This document shows, in pieces, positions 1-11,678 of a stretch of 33,269 nt of DNA. The first letter of the stretch is position 1, and every line of letters starts with the position of its first letter. Both the position numbers and the translations under genes were made by a program. The DNA is from Gryganskiella cystojenkinii (Eukaryota > Mortierellomycota > Mortierellomycetes > Mortierellales > Mortierellaceae): assembly GCA_015852425.1 (NCBI GenBank), contig JAAAIG010000144.1, positions 1-33,269 of the forward strand, in the 5' to 3' direction. The notes beneath the pieces are model-generated. The model was given only the letters and a program-made list of their open reading frames with translations, made no database searches and was not told where the DNA came from.

Positions 1-1494
1 CGAAACTGACGCTAAGACTTGCACTCCTAAAACGAAAAGAACCGCAGGACAGAGATAGAACGAACTTCAAATCAAAAAAGAGTTGGTAGTCATCGCAGGT
101 CCATCGAGCACACATGTTTATACTGCTGGTCCAAAGACCTCAGGTGAGCAAGTCAAGCTGTTGGTTTTTTTTCTTTGTTAATGTATCAAAAGTTGATCTA
201 CGATTATCTTCGCGTCACTGTCGATGAATCTGCATGATTATGCTCTGTAGCAAAGGAATATTGGAAAGGTTCGTTGTCCACATTGTTATCTGCTTCCATT
301 CCAGGCATTGTCGAGCGAGTCATCACTTTTTTCCACCGCCTATGCACGACGGTCGATGGTGCCTGAACTCACCTTCAAGACAGATCAGTCGATGAAGTGA
401 ATGGTTTTTTTTTTTATTTTTTTCGCACGATTATTCTACGCGTTTGGTGGCGCACGTTGTCTCTCTTTCAAAGAACACAGCAGAAAAATATTCCAATCCG
501 AACAGTCTTTCACGAATTTTCTTTCACCCATTTTCATTTGTCTCTCCAACCACTCTTGATTAATCTCCACGGAGACAGAAACGACGACATTCATTTACGC
601 AGAAGGAGCTCACACGAAGGACTATCTATAGCACAACAAAGAAAACAAGTCAGTCGACCTTCGTAAGCAGACTATCGGAGACACATGCTCAAGGAGCTGC
701 ATGAGCACCAGCTGCAGCTGTTTCTGCAATTGGGAAAAAAAGGAGACAGGATGATCAATCGAACCGTAGACGATGGTGGCCTGACATGTTCAAGCTACGA
801 GCGCCCGATCGGATCTGAAATAGGGTAATGGGTCGGAGTTTTTGGATGAACGAGTCGGATGTGGGAAAAATGTATTTGGTTGTGTGGACCAGTCGCCGGC
901 CTGGAGACCCATGCAAAAGTATATTTTTGACTTTTTGGACAAAAAAATAAAAGAGGCTCTTTCTATATTTTTGGTACGACAAGTCCTTTGACTAGGTTTC
1001 TACGGTCCAGGTAGTACCCATGTTCACATGTTCACGCGAGCTGAGGAGTAAAATAATAAAAAAAAAAAATACTGGAGAGTCGGCGACTGAAGTACTCTCA
1101 TACTGTACATGTACAAGTCAAGGGACAAAGGATCATCGGATCTAGCGGGGCAACAAAAGACAAAAAAATAAGCATTATTCAGACAGAAACGACATAGACA
1201 AGAAATCGAAGAAGGCTGATCAGGTTCCTTTTTTATCTTCTTTCTCCTCCATACCCTTCTTCATCGCTCTTCCTCTCTCTCTTCTTTCCTTTCTCTTCCT
1301 TCCCTCTTCCCCGTTTTTGCATTCATTCCGCTCATTCATACTCCAACACACACTCCGTCGGTTTCCTACCCGCACCTTCGACAGTTTCACGCCAATTGCT
1401 ATTCTGCCTCCTCTTTCATTGAAGACGAGACAACCAGAGAGAGAGAGAGTAGCAGTCTCATCCACATTCATCCACGCATTCATCCTCATTCACA
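1..1494. other. Spacer and upstream region of the SPX-GDPD gene
   Basis: No protein gene could be supported here. Short open frames on both strands are low-complexity and resemble no family I recognise. The last 270 bases before the start codon are strongly pyrimidine-rich (about 1225-1440), typical of a fungal core promoter or leader, and end in a short GA repeat near 1437-1450. A CACGTT core at 453-458 matches the binding core known for the yeast phosphate regulator Pho4, but one such hexamer is expected by chance. On the minus strand a frame is open from an ATG at 115 to the window edge and crosses a good acceptor-like TTTTAG near position 30. A gene running off the left edge is therefore possible but not supported. 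Confidence 0.5.
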
Positions 1495-4400
1495 ATGAAG
1501 TTTGGCAAGACTCTTTTCAGGAATCAGGTATAATCCAATGAATCCCCTCTACTGATCACGTTTGCTCTCGAAAACTTAAAGACCTTGAATGGTCAAACAA
1601 AAAGAAAAACGACTAAAAATTCCATTCTGTTCACGGTGAATGGTAGATCCCAGAGTGGTCCCGGCACTACCTCTCTTATAAGGGACTTAAAAAAGAGATC
1701 AAGAATGGACAGGAAACTCTTGCCCAGGGCGAGTCGACAATGGACGATGTCGTCACTGGTAAAATGAACCTTTGCATTCAGCTCTTATGCATTGCGAACA
1801 AAGTCGGAAGCAATAACCACAAAAAAAAAAAAAAAAAAAAATGACGGGGCCCTGAAATGAACCGCATGTCCGATGTTGCCCTCTACACATACCCCCTAGG
1901 ATGACAATGATCCGGTAACAATGACTAACCTGCTCATTTTATTACTATTGTATTTTTTTTACAATTTAGCATTTGTTTTCCACCTAGACAGAGAGGTCGA
2001 GAAGGTCAATAGTTTTTTTCTCTACAAACGATCCGAATTGGAGCGCAGGCTCCGAATCCTCTCTGAAAAATCCAGAAGACTTAATCCCAACAGCACCACC
2101 GCCGCAACGCCATCGACGACAACCAGAAATGGAGGTGCCTCAACAAAGCCATCGTCGTCCTCTTCGCTTCTCGATCTGTCCATCGTAACTTCGCCCAGAG
2201 GATCCACAACTACCTCAACAACCACACCTTCTTCAGCCGCATCGACAACCACTCCTCTTGTGCCACCATCCCCCTTTCTGAGTGATCCCGAGGCCGATGC
2301 GGAGTGTCTCCAGGCCATGCTTCAAACCAAAGAGATGTTATCAAAACTCTCTTGGTTTGCAACTATGAACAGAAGAGCCGCAGAAAAGATTCTCAAAAAG
2401 TAAGTTGTTTTTTGTTTCTTTTTTTCACGAGGACTAGCGGATTATCACTCGGATAGCGAAGAGGGAGGAGAGAGGGGATAGTTGAGAACGTGTCAATGGA
2501 TCGGGACAAACGTGGAGCGGGATCGTCATTGCATAGGTTCAGCGAGAGACATTTCCAATCTATAGTTCATGGAAGACAACCGAAAAAAAACAGAACTAGG
2601 ACAACCAAGAACAGAATGTGTTTGACGTTGGACGTGTGGCCAAGTGAGATGCCTCAAACAGGCACACGTGTTGGATGAAACTGGTGACTGAAAAATTAGG
2701 ACGTAGTTCCAGGTTTCACCGCGACCCTCTCTCTTCATGTGCCTGACTGAAGGCCGTCAATGGTTGACGATGACGATACAAGTCAAAACCTCCCAGCTAT
2801 TAGTAGCGCCTTGCACTTTTAAGTCAAAATATGACTTACGGGCTATGGAAAGATTGACAAAAAAAAATGGTGGCAATGAAAGGCCTCGCCTTCCCCCCTC
2901 CCCTCCCTTTAACGGTCGATTCCACACTCTCGGATGCGCGGACGCAGAACACATGAATACGCATTATGGCATCGTGCAAAAACAACACACAACAACCTTT
3001 ATAACCTTGATGACCTCTTCCTGACTCTCTATCATTCTTCCTTCTTCCCAATCCCCTTATGAATAGGTTTGACAAATGCATGAAGACCATTAGTAAAGAC
3101 GATTACTTGGCCACAAAAGTCAACCTGCTCCCCTTTGTCACTGATGGTCAACTCCTGGAGATGACTGTGACCACGGATGTACTTATCCGTGAGATGAGCG
3201 CCATCGTCGCTGATCACCCTCCAGCCAAACTGGGTCTCTCACCACAGCGTACTCAAGCCGAGTCAAGGTTGGGACTGACCACGCAACAGTCCCAGGAGGC
3301 TATGAAGGCGATCGAGAAGGATGATGTCGAGGCGCTTAGGAGGATCATCGAGGACAAGATCAAGGAAACACCCGAGCTGAAGGAGATTCTCCTCTCCTCT
3401 GCTCAGTCTGGACGTATTGGCCAGGTATAAGAGAAAAGAAATACCATATTTGATGTTTAGCGATAGTTGACACACCTCAGGTTTTAGTTTTGCTTACTCT
3501 TTACTATTATTCGTGCCCTCTTTTTAGATCCCCAGATCTCTTTTCAGGAAAGCATGTCAAGAACAAGCATTCCAGTGTATCGCCCTTATCATGTCCTTTG
3601 GCGCGGGTACCCTGATGGTGAACGTGAACGAACAAACAGTTTTGCACAAGTTGGCAATTGAGGGTGGAACGTTTTCGAAATCGCACGAGACTCACGTACC
3701 GGAGCGTCGATCCAGCATGGGCTCTTTATTGGCAAATATAGGAAAGATCACTTCGTCTGATGACACATCAGCACCGAAGGACGACCCTACGTTGATCAGT
3801 TTTATCTTGAGCCAGCTCTCGTCTTACACGACCTCGAACTCGCTCTGTGCCTTGAAATCGACGGCGGATATCTTTGGACGTCGGCCGTTGCATTATGCGG
3901 CCATGCATGGCTATGCCAACATTACACGCGCATTGTTGAATGACCTCAAGCATACAGGAGAGTTTATCGATTTCTCAAGTCCCTACTGGTTGGATACGGA
4001 TGGCTTTACGCCGCTCATTTATGCTGTAACTCGCGGTCAGGCTGGTGTTCTTCAGATTTTGATTGAGGAAGGAGGCATCCAAGATGTTGACGCTGTTCCC
4101 AATGGTATCATGCCACACACTGATTTCTTTGAGTATTTTTCTCGGTCCAGCGAAACAGTCGTTTTTTTTCTCGGAATGTCCAAACTAACTGAGCCGTCTT
4201 ATTCGTTTTTTCTATACGAAATAGTGTCCCAGACTTATCCCTCAATCCCCAAGATCATGCCCGCGACCGCCAAGGCAGTTTTGAACCCCCTTGTGGGATC
4301 AGATGCCAATTTTCATGCTGCCTATACTTATACACCTCTCTCGATCGCCTGTCGCATGGGACATGTCGACGCCGTCAAACTCTTGATCCAATACGGAGCC

Positions 4401-6894
4401 AACTTGGATATTCAGGACGAGGATGGCGAATCCTGCCTGATCATTGCGGCCAAGAACGGACATGTCGAGTGTGTGAAATTGCTCTTGGCTGGATCGCCTG
4501 GTAGCAAGGGTGCCGATATGGAGTTGCGCGAGCGTTACTATGGATGGACGGCGCTGCATCTTGCTGGTAAGCTTGTATGCATGGCAGCGATGAATTCCAT
4601 GAACGTCTATTAAGTACATTTTCTCTTCTTTCATTTTACCACATAATAGCAATCGAGAATCATCCAGAGGTCGTCAAAGTTCTGTTGGTTGCAGGTGCCA
4701 ATCCCAACGCCTACGATTTCTCGTCCTGGAACCCACATGAGCATGCTGTCTTTGCAGCCAACAACGTATGTGCAGCGATTCTCCGACCTGTGACCCGGAC
4801 TCTGGACGAACGGCAACAACTCCAGAGAGATATTCAACTTTTGGGCGATCAGATTCAGGGCAGTCCTCCTAAGGCGACCCTTCCGATTTCGCAACCCATG
4901 CTCCCAAGTTTATCGGCTGGATCGACTGGCTCTGCCAACTCTCCGTCGACGACGACGGTGGTGCGCTCGGATTCACCTCCAGTCTCGGGTGGCAAGAATG
5001 GTGTAAAGGTCTCCAAGACAGTCCATCGCGCCTATGGCCACAAGTATCTCCAGGACGAGTCCCTGATCGTTGTCACGCTGGGATCGAACGATATCCGTAG
5101 TACGGTCGAGCCCGTGGAGTTGTTCCATACAGGAAATGACAATTCGTTCTTGACCGCCAGCACCGCGTTTTCATTGGAGATTACCTCGGAAAATGCGACA
5201 GCGGGTGAAAAGGTCATTATCGATTTACCGTTGAAGGACTCGAGTTACCATGAGCAGATTGTTTTCTATTCCCCGAACCCAGAGGAGACGATCCTGAACT
5301 TTTCAGTGTACCCGACGTTTGGTTACTCGAGTGATAAGCTCCTGGGTCGTGGTACTGCCATGCTCTCGAGTTTGGATAACTTACGCAAGGATGTGAAGAA
5401 CCAACATCCCAAGATGACGCCATTGCAGGGCATGAATATGACGGTTCCGATCTTCGGCGTAGAGAGCATGTCAATTATTGGACGTGTCAGGGTCGAATTT
5501 ACAGTGGTTCGTCCCTTCCAGCATGAGCACCTCAAAGTCGGAAGCAAACATACCTACTGGAAGAGTCTTACGACCACGGTAAGTTTCCAGGAATCATATT
5601 TTCTGTACTATTTCAGTCGTTCGTTCATCCATTCGTTTTCTCATTATGTTTTCCTGTCTTATCGCTCCTTTACTTTCACAGGTCATTGGTCATCGAGGTC
5701 TGGGAATGAACCGCAAGGTGTCTAATCTTCAAGTTGGTGAAAATACCCTACTCTCCTTTGTCACCGCCGCTTCTCTCGGAGCAGAATACGTCGAGTTTGG
5801 TAAGGAATCAAATGTCGATGGAATTACCCCCCTCCTTTTTACTGGCTACCTTTTACTGACTGATTCGCGTTCCATATTTAGATGTTCAAATGACCAAGGA
5901 CATGGAACCGGTTCTTTATCACGATTGGACAGTGACCGAGACTGGATTGGATATTCCTGTCAGTTCCATCACGGTTGACCAATTCCGCAACTTGTCGACT
6001 TCAAAATCCTCTCGGAAACACCAGAATGGTTCCAGTCCTCCCTCGCCACGCTTGGAAACTGTGCCCACAGGACCTGGACTCTCGATCACACCTCCCCCTT
6101 CGATGCCCAGCAGCAACGGCAACAATGGTGGTTACTCGCACAAGCCCGAGCTTCCCCGCAGGTCCTCCGGAAATGAAAGTCCCAATGGCAAGGAAAATGG
6201 TGGCAATGGTGGCGCGAGGTTAGGACGTTCCAACAGTTTGGGTGCCATAGCCAAACTCAAGGCATTGAGCACGTTCTCGGAATCGGTCGATCCCTCAGCC
6301 AAGATGAAGGGCAACGGTCTTGGCACCATCCAGGCACCGTTCGCGACGCTCAGGGAGACGTTTGAGACGGTGCCTTCCCACATTGGGTTCAATATCGAGG
6401 TCAAGTACCCAATGTTAGACGAAGCCGAGGATGCCAATATCCCCTTGTACTCGTTTGAATTGAATCGGTTCGTGGACAGGATCCTCCAAGAGGTTTATGA
6501 CCACGACCAAACCCATCCCGACAGGAACATCATCTTTTCGTCTTTCCACCCCGATATCTGCTTGTTGTTGAACATGAAGCAGCCAAACTACCCCGTTTTC
6601 TTCTTGACTGATGGTGGAACGTCTGTGATGGCCGATCGTCGGTGTAACTCGATCCAAGGCGCGGTTCGGTTTGCGACATCGGTTGATCTCCTCGGTATCG
6701 TGACCCACAGCGCACCGATCTTGGAAGCACCCAACCTGGTCAAAGGAATCAAGGAATCTGGACTGTTGGTGTTCACGTACGGAGCGGAGAATAATGATGT
6801 CCAGAACGCGAAATTGCAGAGGCGTCATGGTGTGGATGCTGTGATCGTGGACTGTCTCCTCGCTGTTCGGAAGGGACTTCAACAGGCCGATTAA
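1495..6894 (+). CDS. GDE1: SPX-ankyrin-GDPD glycerophosphodiester phosphodiesterase (Gde1-like)
   Basis: Exons: 1495-1527, 1647-1758, 1970-2399, 3067-3424, 3528-4104, 4225-4566, 4650-5578, 5682-5799, 5882-6894; 1303 aa. Yeast Gde1 has the same order and similar size and hydrolyses glycerophosphocholine to glycerol-3-phosphate and choline in the cytosol. SPX domain (about 1-215): N-terminal MKFGKTL, then IPEWSRHYLSYKGLKKEIK, LDREVEKVNSFF and the KILKKFDK helix (about 186-196) that in known SPX domains binds inositol pyrophosphates. Ankyrin repeats fall at about 420-640 (GRRPLHYAAMHG, YTPLSIACRMGH, ESCLIIAAKNGH, GWTALHLA). A beta-rich linker follows (about 700-925). GDPD starts at 928 with VIGHRGLGMN, then E965/D967 (VEFDVQMTKD), H980 (LYHDW) and IEVK, so the metal and catalytic residues look intact. 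This favours an active Gde1-type enzyme over the degenerate GDPD of Pho81. An insertion of about 130 residues splits the GDPD. The start was chosen because SPX proteins begin MKFG. Confidence 0.93.
2400..3066 (+). other. Unusually long intron 3 (667 bp) of the SPX-GDPD gene
   Basis: Donor GTAAGT at 2400 and acceptor AATAG at 3062-3066 join the two halves of the SPX motif KILKKFDK with exact phase. The intron is several times longer than its neighbours (82-211 bp). It contains a palindromic CACGTG at 2665-2670 and a C-rich stretch near 2893-2911. Short open frames on both strands show no recognisable coding content. Confidence 0.85.
4105..4224 (+). other. Stop-free 120-bp intron 5 of the SPX-GDPD gene
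   Basis: GTATCA donor, ACTAAC branch-like sequence near 4184 and AATAG acceptor. The length is a multiple of three and the frame stays open, so retention would add 40 residues (F/S/Y-rich) inside the ankyrin region. I treat it as an intron because the insert is T-rich and unlike ankyrin sequence. Confidence 0.7.
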
Positions 6895-7086
6895 ATCCTC
6901 CTCTTCCATTTCCGTCTTACTATTTTGTGTATTTAAAATCATATGCACGATAGAACATAAATTATCAAGCGGAATGAAATATTTAGACAGCAAGCTCAAA
7001 TGGTATTAATACCTTTTTTTTTTTTAAAAAAAAAAAGTATTATATTGTAAGAATAAGGTGACTTAGATATAATCATAATAATAACG
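6895..7086. other. Convergent 3' spacer between SPX-GDPD and permease genes
   Basis: 192 bp separate two facing stop codons, so both 3' UTRs and poly(A) sites must lie in or across this AT-rich stretch. Downstream of the plus-strand stop there is an A-rich ACATAAATTA near 6955. No clear canonical AATAAA was seen for either gene. Confidence 0.6.
7002..7040. repeat. Palindrome plus T12/A11 inverted repeat
   Basis: A perfect 12-bp palindrome GGTATTAATACC (7002-7013) runs directly into twelve T (7014-7025) then eleven A (7026-7036) and GTAT. The second half can pair with the first to give a long AT stem on either strand. It lies midway between two convergent genes and could form a hairpin in both transcripts. 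A role in 3' end formation is inference. Confidence 0.7.
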
Positions 7087-10000
7087 TCAAGGACGTCCTA
7101 CACCAGCGCCAAGAGTCTCTATCCTCTCAAGTCCAACACCATCTCCAACCAGTCTCTCTTCTTTTTCGTGAGTGTCAAAAGGACGATGGTCCTCCACCCC
7201 TGGATCGTCGTCATCGTCATCCTTGACATTGTCCTCCTCCAATCTAACCTTGAGCAGCAGCAACGGTGGCTCATCCTCTGCTGTTCTCATCAAGGATCCC
7301 CCCGTTGCCGTCGTGGATTCTTGCCAATGATTTTTCTGTCGTATATCCTGTAGAGCTTGAGCTCGCTCCTGGTCCTTTTTCTTTTCCCGTCGACGTTTAT
7401 GGATCCTGGCCTGGTCCTCGGCCCATTTCGTGACCGCTTCAGTCTGTTTTCGACGCTCCTCCTCCTGAGCCACCGCGAAGTGAAATACTTCAGTACCAGC
7501 AGCAGAAGCCTTGCCGCGGACCAGACTCACGGTCGAGGTTTTGACATCGTTATCATTGCCTCTTTCTCCTCCTACTTCTTCGAGGGTTTGTGAAGCGAGC
7601 GGCGTGATCGCAGGGACAGTCGTAACTTTGACCTCTGCGGCCACAGTGGTAGTACAAGGAGGTAGTTTAAACACGTCATGCGAAGACTGGTACGCGGAAA
7701 TGACGGGGTATTGGTGATGGTGCTCTGCCTCGTAAGCTTCATCCACGTCCATGCTGCCTTCCGCGGGAGCCCTGAGGGCCGCTGGGAAGAGTGGCATTGC
7801 GGCTGCTAGTGCCGGAGCTGTAGTAGAGGGAGGCACCTTTAGGAGGTCGTGTGAGGACGCAGAAATGGCCGGATTTTTATGGTGGTGCTCGGCTTCGATG
7901 ACCTCGTCCACGTCCACGATGTCTTCCATCGCTGCTGCTACTGTTACCGCCTTTGCCGCTCCAACATCCAAGTTTTGGCGATCATCATAATCCGTGACAT
8001 TGTGTTGTTCTGTTCCAGATCTAGTAAGATGGTCAAGTTTGGCCAACGAAGGAATTGAATACTGAGCAGGCCGACGTTGAAGATGTTGAACAGGCCGTGG
8101 GGGTTCCTCAATGTTTAGTGTATTATATACCGCCTGAATTCGAGTCGCCCAAACGACATCTTCAGGCTCAGGATCGGGTATCTGTGACACAGGGGTTACA
8201 GATCTTGAGGGCGTTGAAAACCGTAGCAGTGATGAAGAGGAATCGAGGTCTGGATGGAGGTCCGACTCGCTGCCAGGTGGGTACGGTGTTGGAGGTCGTC
8301 TCCTGGCTGGTGATGAAGGTTTAGAGCGAGCTTGGAAGTGACGATGGTCACCAATGGTGACCTGTGGAACTCCACCAGAGAGCCTTTGCATTCCTAATTG
8401 CAACGATGTTAAATCTCGAAAGATACTTTCCGTTGCATTTGGGGGTCGATATGATGTTCCCACAGGAGAAGGTGTTGATCGATGATGGGGAGAAGATACC
8501 ATGATCTGCGCTGGCATTGATGGTGATGGTGGTGGCAGTGGCGGTGGTACCCGGGTCGATGTCCGAGCTGAAGTGCCTTTGCTACCCAATGAACGAGAGG
8601 GTGACGTCGGTGTTGACCCGTTTGGGGGACTATCCGGGTCAGAGAGCGATGCAGTTGTCGAGGACGTTGTTGGTGTTGTGCAATTCCGACTCTCCAAACT
8701 ACTTATCGTCGTCGGCGGCGCTATTGAAATCTCAGGGACGATAGTCCGAGTCGCTGGACCTATTGTTGCTGCTGTTGCTGCTGCTGATGATGATGGTGGT
8801 GGGGAAAGGCGGTTCTGAACATTGGCGCGCTGCTCTCCCATCTCCGTCATTTCCTCTCTCTTGATGTTATTGAGTGGAAAGGGTGAAATGTCGAGGGCAC
8901 CTAAAGGCCGCGGTGTAGCCGAAGGTGATCGATCTCTCGAGGTTGGTACATGTGACGGAAGAGGTCCTGATGTTAGCTCAGGGAAATCGCAAAGTGGATC
9001 ATCGAGAAGCGAGGAAGGTCGGTGACTCTCAGAGGTATCGTTATAATATAGAGGAAGGTTAGTAGTCGACTCTCGACTGCGAATTCTTGTTGTGGATTCT
9101 GTTGTCAGAGCATTTGACGGTCTTCTTGGTCTTTCTTCGCCCTCTCGTTTATGGTCTCGATGGCCACTATCTCCAAGAGGATTGGTCGAGTGCGTCCAGT
9201 GAGTACGATTAGAATGCCGTGGATTCGAATGCAACACGACATCACCTCCACCGCCGACATCAGATGAACCTAGCGTTGTTGTCCGCCCATGCAAATGTGG
9301 AGGTGGAGCCCTAGGGCTGCCCAAAAAGCGACGTTTTGATTTTGCGGAGAGGCGTCCATATGAGTTAAACTGGTATTCCGGATCATGATGATAATGGTGA
9401 TGGTGGCCATGATGATGAGATGGCGGACCTTGTGGGAGGAACTGACTGTGACGCAAAGAAGAGGGCATGCGATGAGCAGCTCGGTTACCCTCCTTCGCGC
9501 CTCCAGTAAAATCATACTTGGCCTTGCACCAACAAAATGAGCTCAGGATCACGATCCCTAGGATCGCTGCAGGTGTATAGTTGAAATTCAATCGGGTCAA
9601 CGGTAAAGCCGGCGGAAGCATCAAAATCCCAGAAAGAAATAAAAGCCAGAGTATCGCGAGAATGTTGAACATCTTGGAAAAGGATCCAAGAGTAAATGGT
9701 CCAGAGACGTGGTGGAAGGTTCCTTGCTCCGTCAGTCGCATCCAGAGTGGGATCACGAAGCTAAGGTTGGTGCTGACGCAAGCGAGACTGGCAATCCAGT
9801 TGAACGCGTTATTGTTGCCCCAATAGAACGGAAATATGGCGGACATGCATGCGGCCGTGACGAGCCAGGAAACCCGCTGAGGGGTTCTTCTTCTCGGGTG
9901 GAGGTGGACCCAGTAAGACGATTTTGGGATCGCGCCATCTCTTGCGAGCGCATACGCAGCCCTGGTGGCAATTCCCAGTCGACTCATTCCTGTGAAAAAA

Positions 10001-11678
10001 ATTGCAGTCAAGATCAAAGAGACAAAAACGACCCCGAGTGCTCTCCCCATGGTAACCTATTCCCACATAGAATGTGTATGCTTAAAAAATTAGGATTTTA
10101 GGTCATGAACAAAGAATCGTTATTAGTGATACTCGTTGGAAAAGAAAAAAAATAATTGCTGAAAGCATTACCAGGATCACTCGAACAGCTGGAACGGGGT
10201 CGTCCAAGAGACCCTTCATCGGTTGCAGGCTCCCGTAGTTTAAGGCAATGACCAAAGGAAGGCCAAGAATGAGACTGAATATATTCGTGCATGCGAGGAT
10301 GCGAGGGATCACTCGTTCTGGGCGACGACTTTCTTCTGACTAAGGGAATAAAAAAGACACGGTTATGGCGTTAACCTCCGTTAGAGCCCGTTGTGGAATG
10401 ATAACACAGAACTCCCTGTACATAAGAGCTGCTTCTTTTTTATATCTCACCATGCGTATGATGGTGTCTTGTGGACAAAACACGAATGAGGCCATTAGTG
10501 CGCTACTGAATCCTGCATAAACGACACTTGAACTGCCCGAGTAATTCAAAAAGAACGAGAAGGGGATACCGATCATCGAGGACTGGATAGGTGCTGATAG
10601 CATAACCAGGGTCGTTAAGGCGATGACCAATCCAATGAGAAATAACGCTGCAAATAAAAATCGAACGAAACAAAAAAAAAAAAAAGGTAAGATGTTTAAA
10701 CTTCGATTCCTTTTCCTTCAGGTACTAAGATATTGTCTCATGTTTTTACCGCTTAGAGTGGAGAGATATCCGATACCGCGAACTGGAAGTTGATTCAAGG
10801 CTTGCCAGAACAAGACGGCACCCAGATGGAACATAACCAGCATTCCAGGGGTCGATTCAACCTTGTGGATCGACAATAAGACTTGGCCCAAGATTGACGA
10901 AAAATGAAACGCGACTGACGAAGCCGAAGCGATCTATGGTGTTTTCGTTTGTCATATAAGCTTGCGATATGAGTATGTCTGATAGAGTTCCATTCCTTGC
11001 ATCTATTTCCTTGCCATCAGTTACCGTGCTGGCAATGGTGAGCCATCCAGTCATCCATGTCAAAAACGGTCGTCGGTCAATCGAGCCCAGTTGGTAAACC
11101 CAATGATGAACCCCTGCGGCGGTCGGGTATGCAGATGCTAGTTCTGCCAGACTGAGACTGACAACGATTGACATGACGCCGACGCCCAAGTAGCTCCAAG
11201 TGGCCCATGCAGGTCCACCGTTGGTCAGTGGTAAACCATACAAGGCCACGATTCCGCAGAGAACGTTGGAGGATGTCACCGTGATTCCTGAGAGGGTGAT
11301 CCACGAGAGACTTCTGGAAAGGACCTATAGAATTTTTATCGTTGGACGAAAGAAAGACATTCAATCAGACCATGCTTTTCCCGATGAGGAACAAGAAGAC
11401 ATAAATGTCAAAAAGAAGAAACTTGCTGGTTTGTATCCGAGAGAGATAAGGTTGTAGTCGTCGAGTGTCAGCAAAGAAGGGGCCGAACGGACGATACGAA
11501 TGGACAAGGATGGTCGCCCAGTGGACGAGTTGTTGTCGCTCGTGTCTGGCTGTGAATTGTGCCCGTGGCTTTGGTGAGACCGATTATAGGACATATTTGT
11601 TGAGGAAGGGAAGAGTCGTAGAGGTGTATCTTGTTCAAGATGTGTCGAGTCCATTGTGTGATGAGGGTCCATGGGCAT
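7087..11678 (-). CDS. Amino-acid permease (APC superfamily) with giant C-terminal tail
   Basis: Exons in order of transcription: 11678-11427, 11324-11025, 10933-10750, 10647-10451, 10339-10172, 10056-7087; 1356 aa. Residues 1-70 are a Ser/His-rich cytosolic N-terminus, then LISLGYKP, the usual lead-in of fungal GABA/choline/polyamine-type permeases. The membrane core runs to about 553 with successive hydrophobic helices. Family landmarks include SLAELASAYPTAAGVHHWVYQL, ESRRPERVIPRIL and SRLGIATRAAYALARDGAIP. Substrate cannot be read from sequence; transport of an amino acid or amine across plasma or vacuolar membrane is expected. Residues about 554-1356 form a low-complexity tail: His-rich at about 580-595, Ser/Pro/Thr-rich, a duplicated block, a charged EEERRK/KRRREKKK helix and an Asp run near the end. 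Typical relatives are about 500-600 aa. The first in-frame ATG after TTG is 11678; 11672 is also possible. Intron 1 needs a GC donor. Confidence 0.88.
7645..7929 (-). repeat. Tandem internal duplication in the permease tail
   Basis: Two consecutive copies of a block of about 35-55 residues occur in the cytosolic tail. Copy one runs IVDVDEVIEAEHHHKNPAIS then SSHDLLKVPPSTT. Copy two runs MDVDEAYEAEHHHQYPVIS then SSHDVFKLPPCTT. The copies have diverged but keep the DVDE, EAEHHH, SSHD and PP core in order, which suggests constraint on these acidic/His motifs rather than a fresh slippage event. Confidence 0.75.
11325..11426 (-). other. GC-AG intron 1 of the permease gene
   Basis: On the minus strand the exon ends in LGYKP and the next bases are GCAAGT; the acceptor is TATAG before VLSRSLSW. 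An in-frame TAG sits directly before the downstream exon, so the exon must start at or after 11324. No GT donor gives the right phase. GCAAGT is the classic minor-donor consensus. Confidence 0.72.

Noticed and set aside
1495..6894. Calling the SPX-GDPD gene a PHO81 (CDK inhibitor) homologue
   Set aside because: The GDPD catalytic residues (HR, E.D, HD, E.K) look intact, which fits Gde1 better than the degenerate GDPD of Pho81. A dual role cannot be ruled out.
8501..8818. Open frames antisense to the permease tail
   Set aside because: Shadows of the repetitive tail codons; G/V/D-rich with no domain or splice support.
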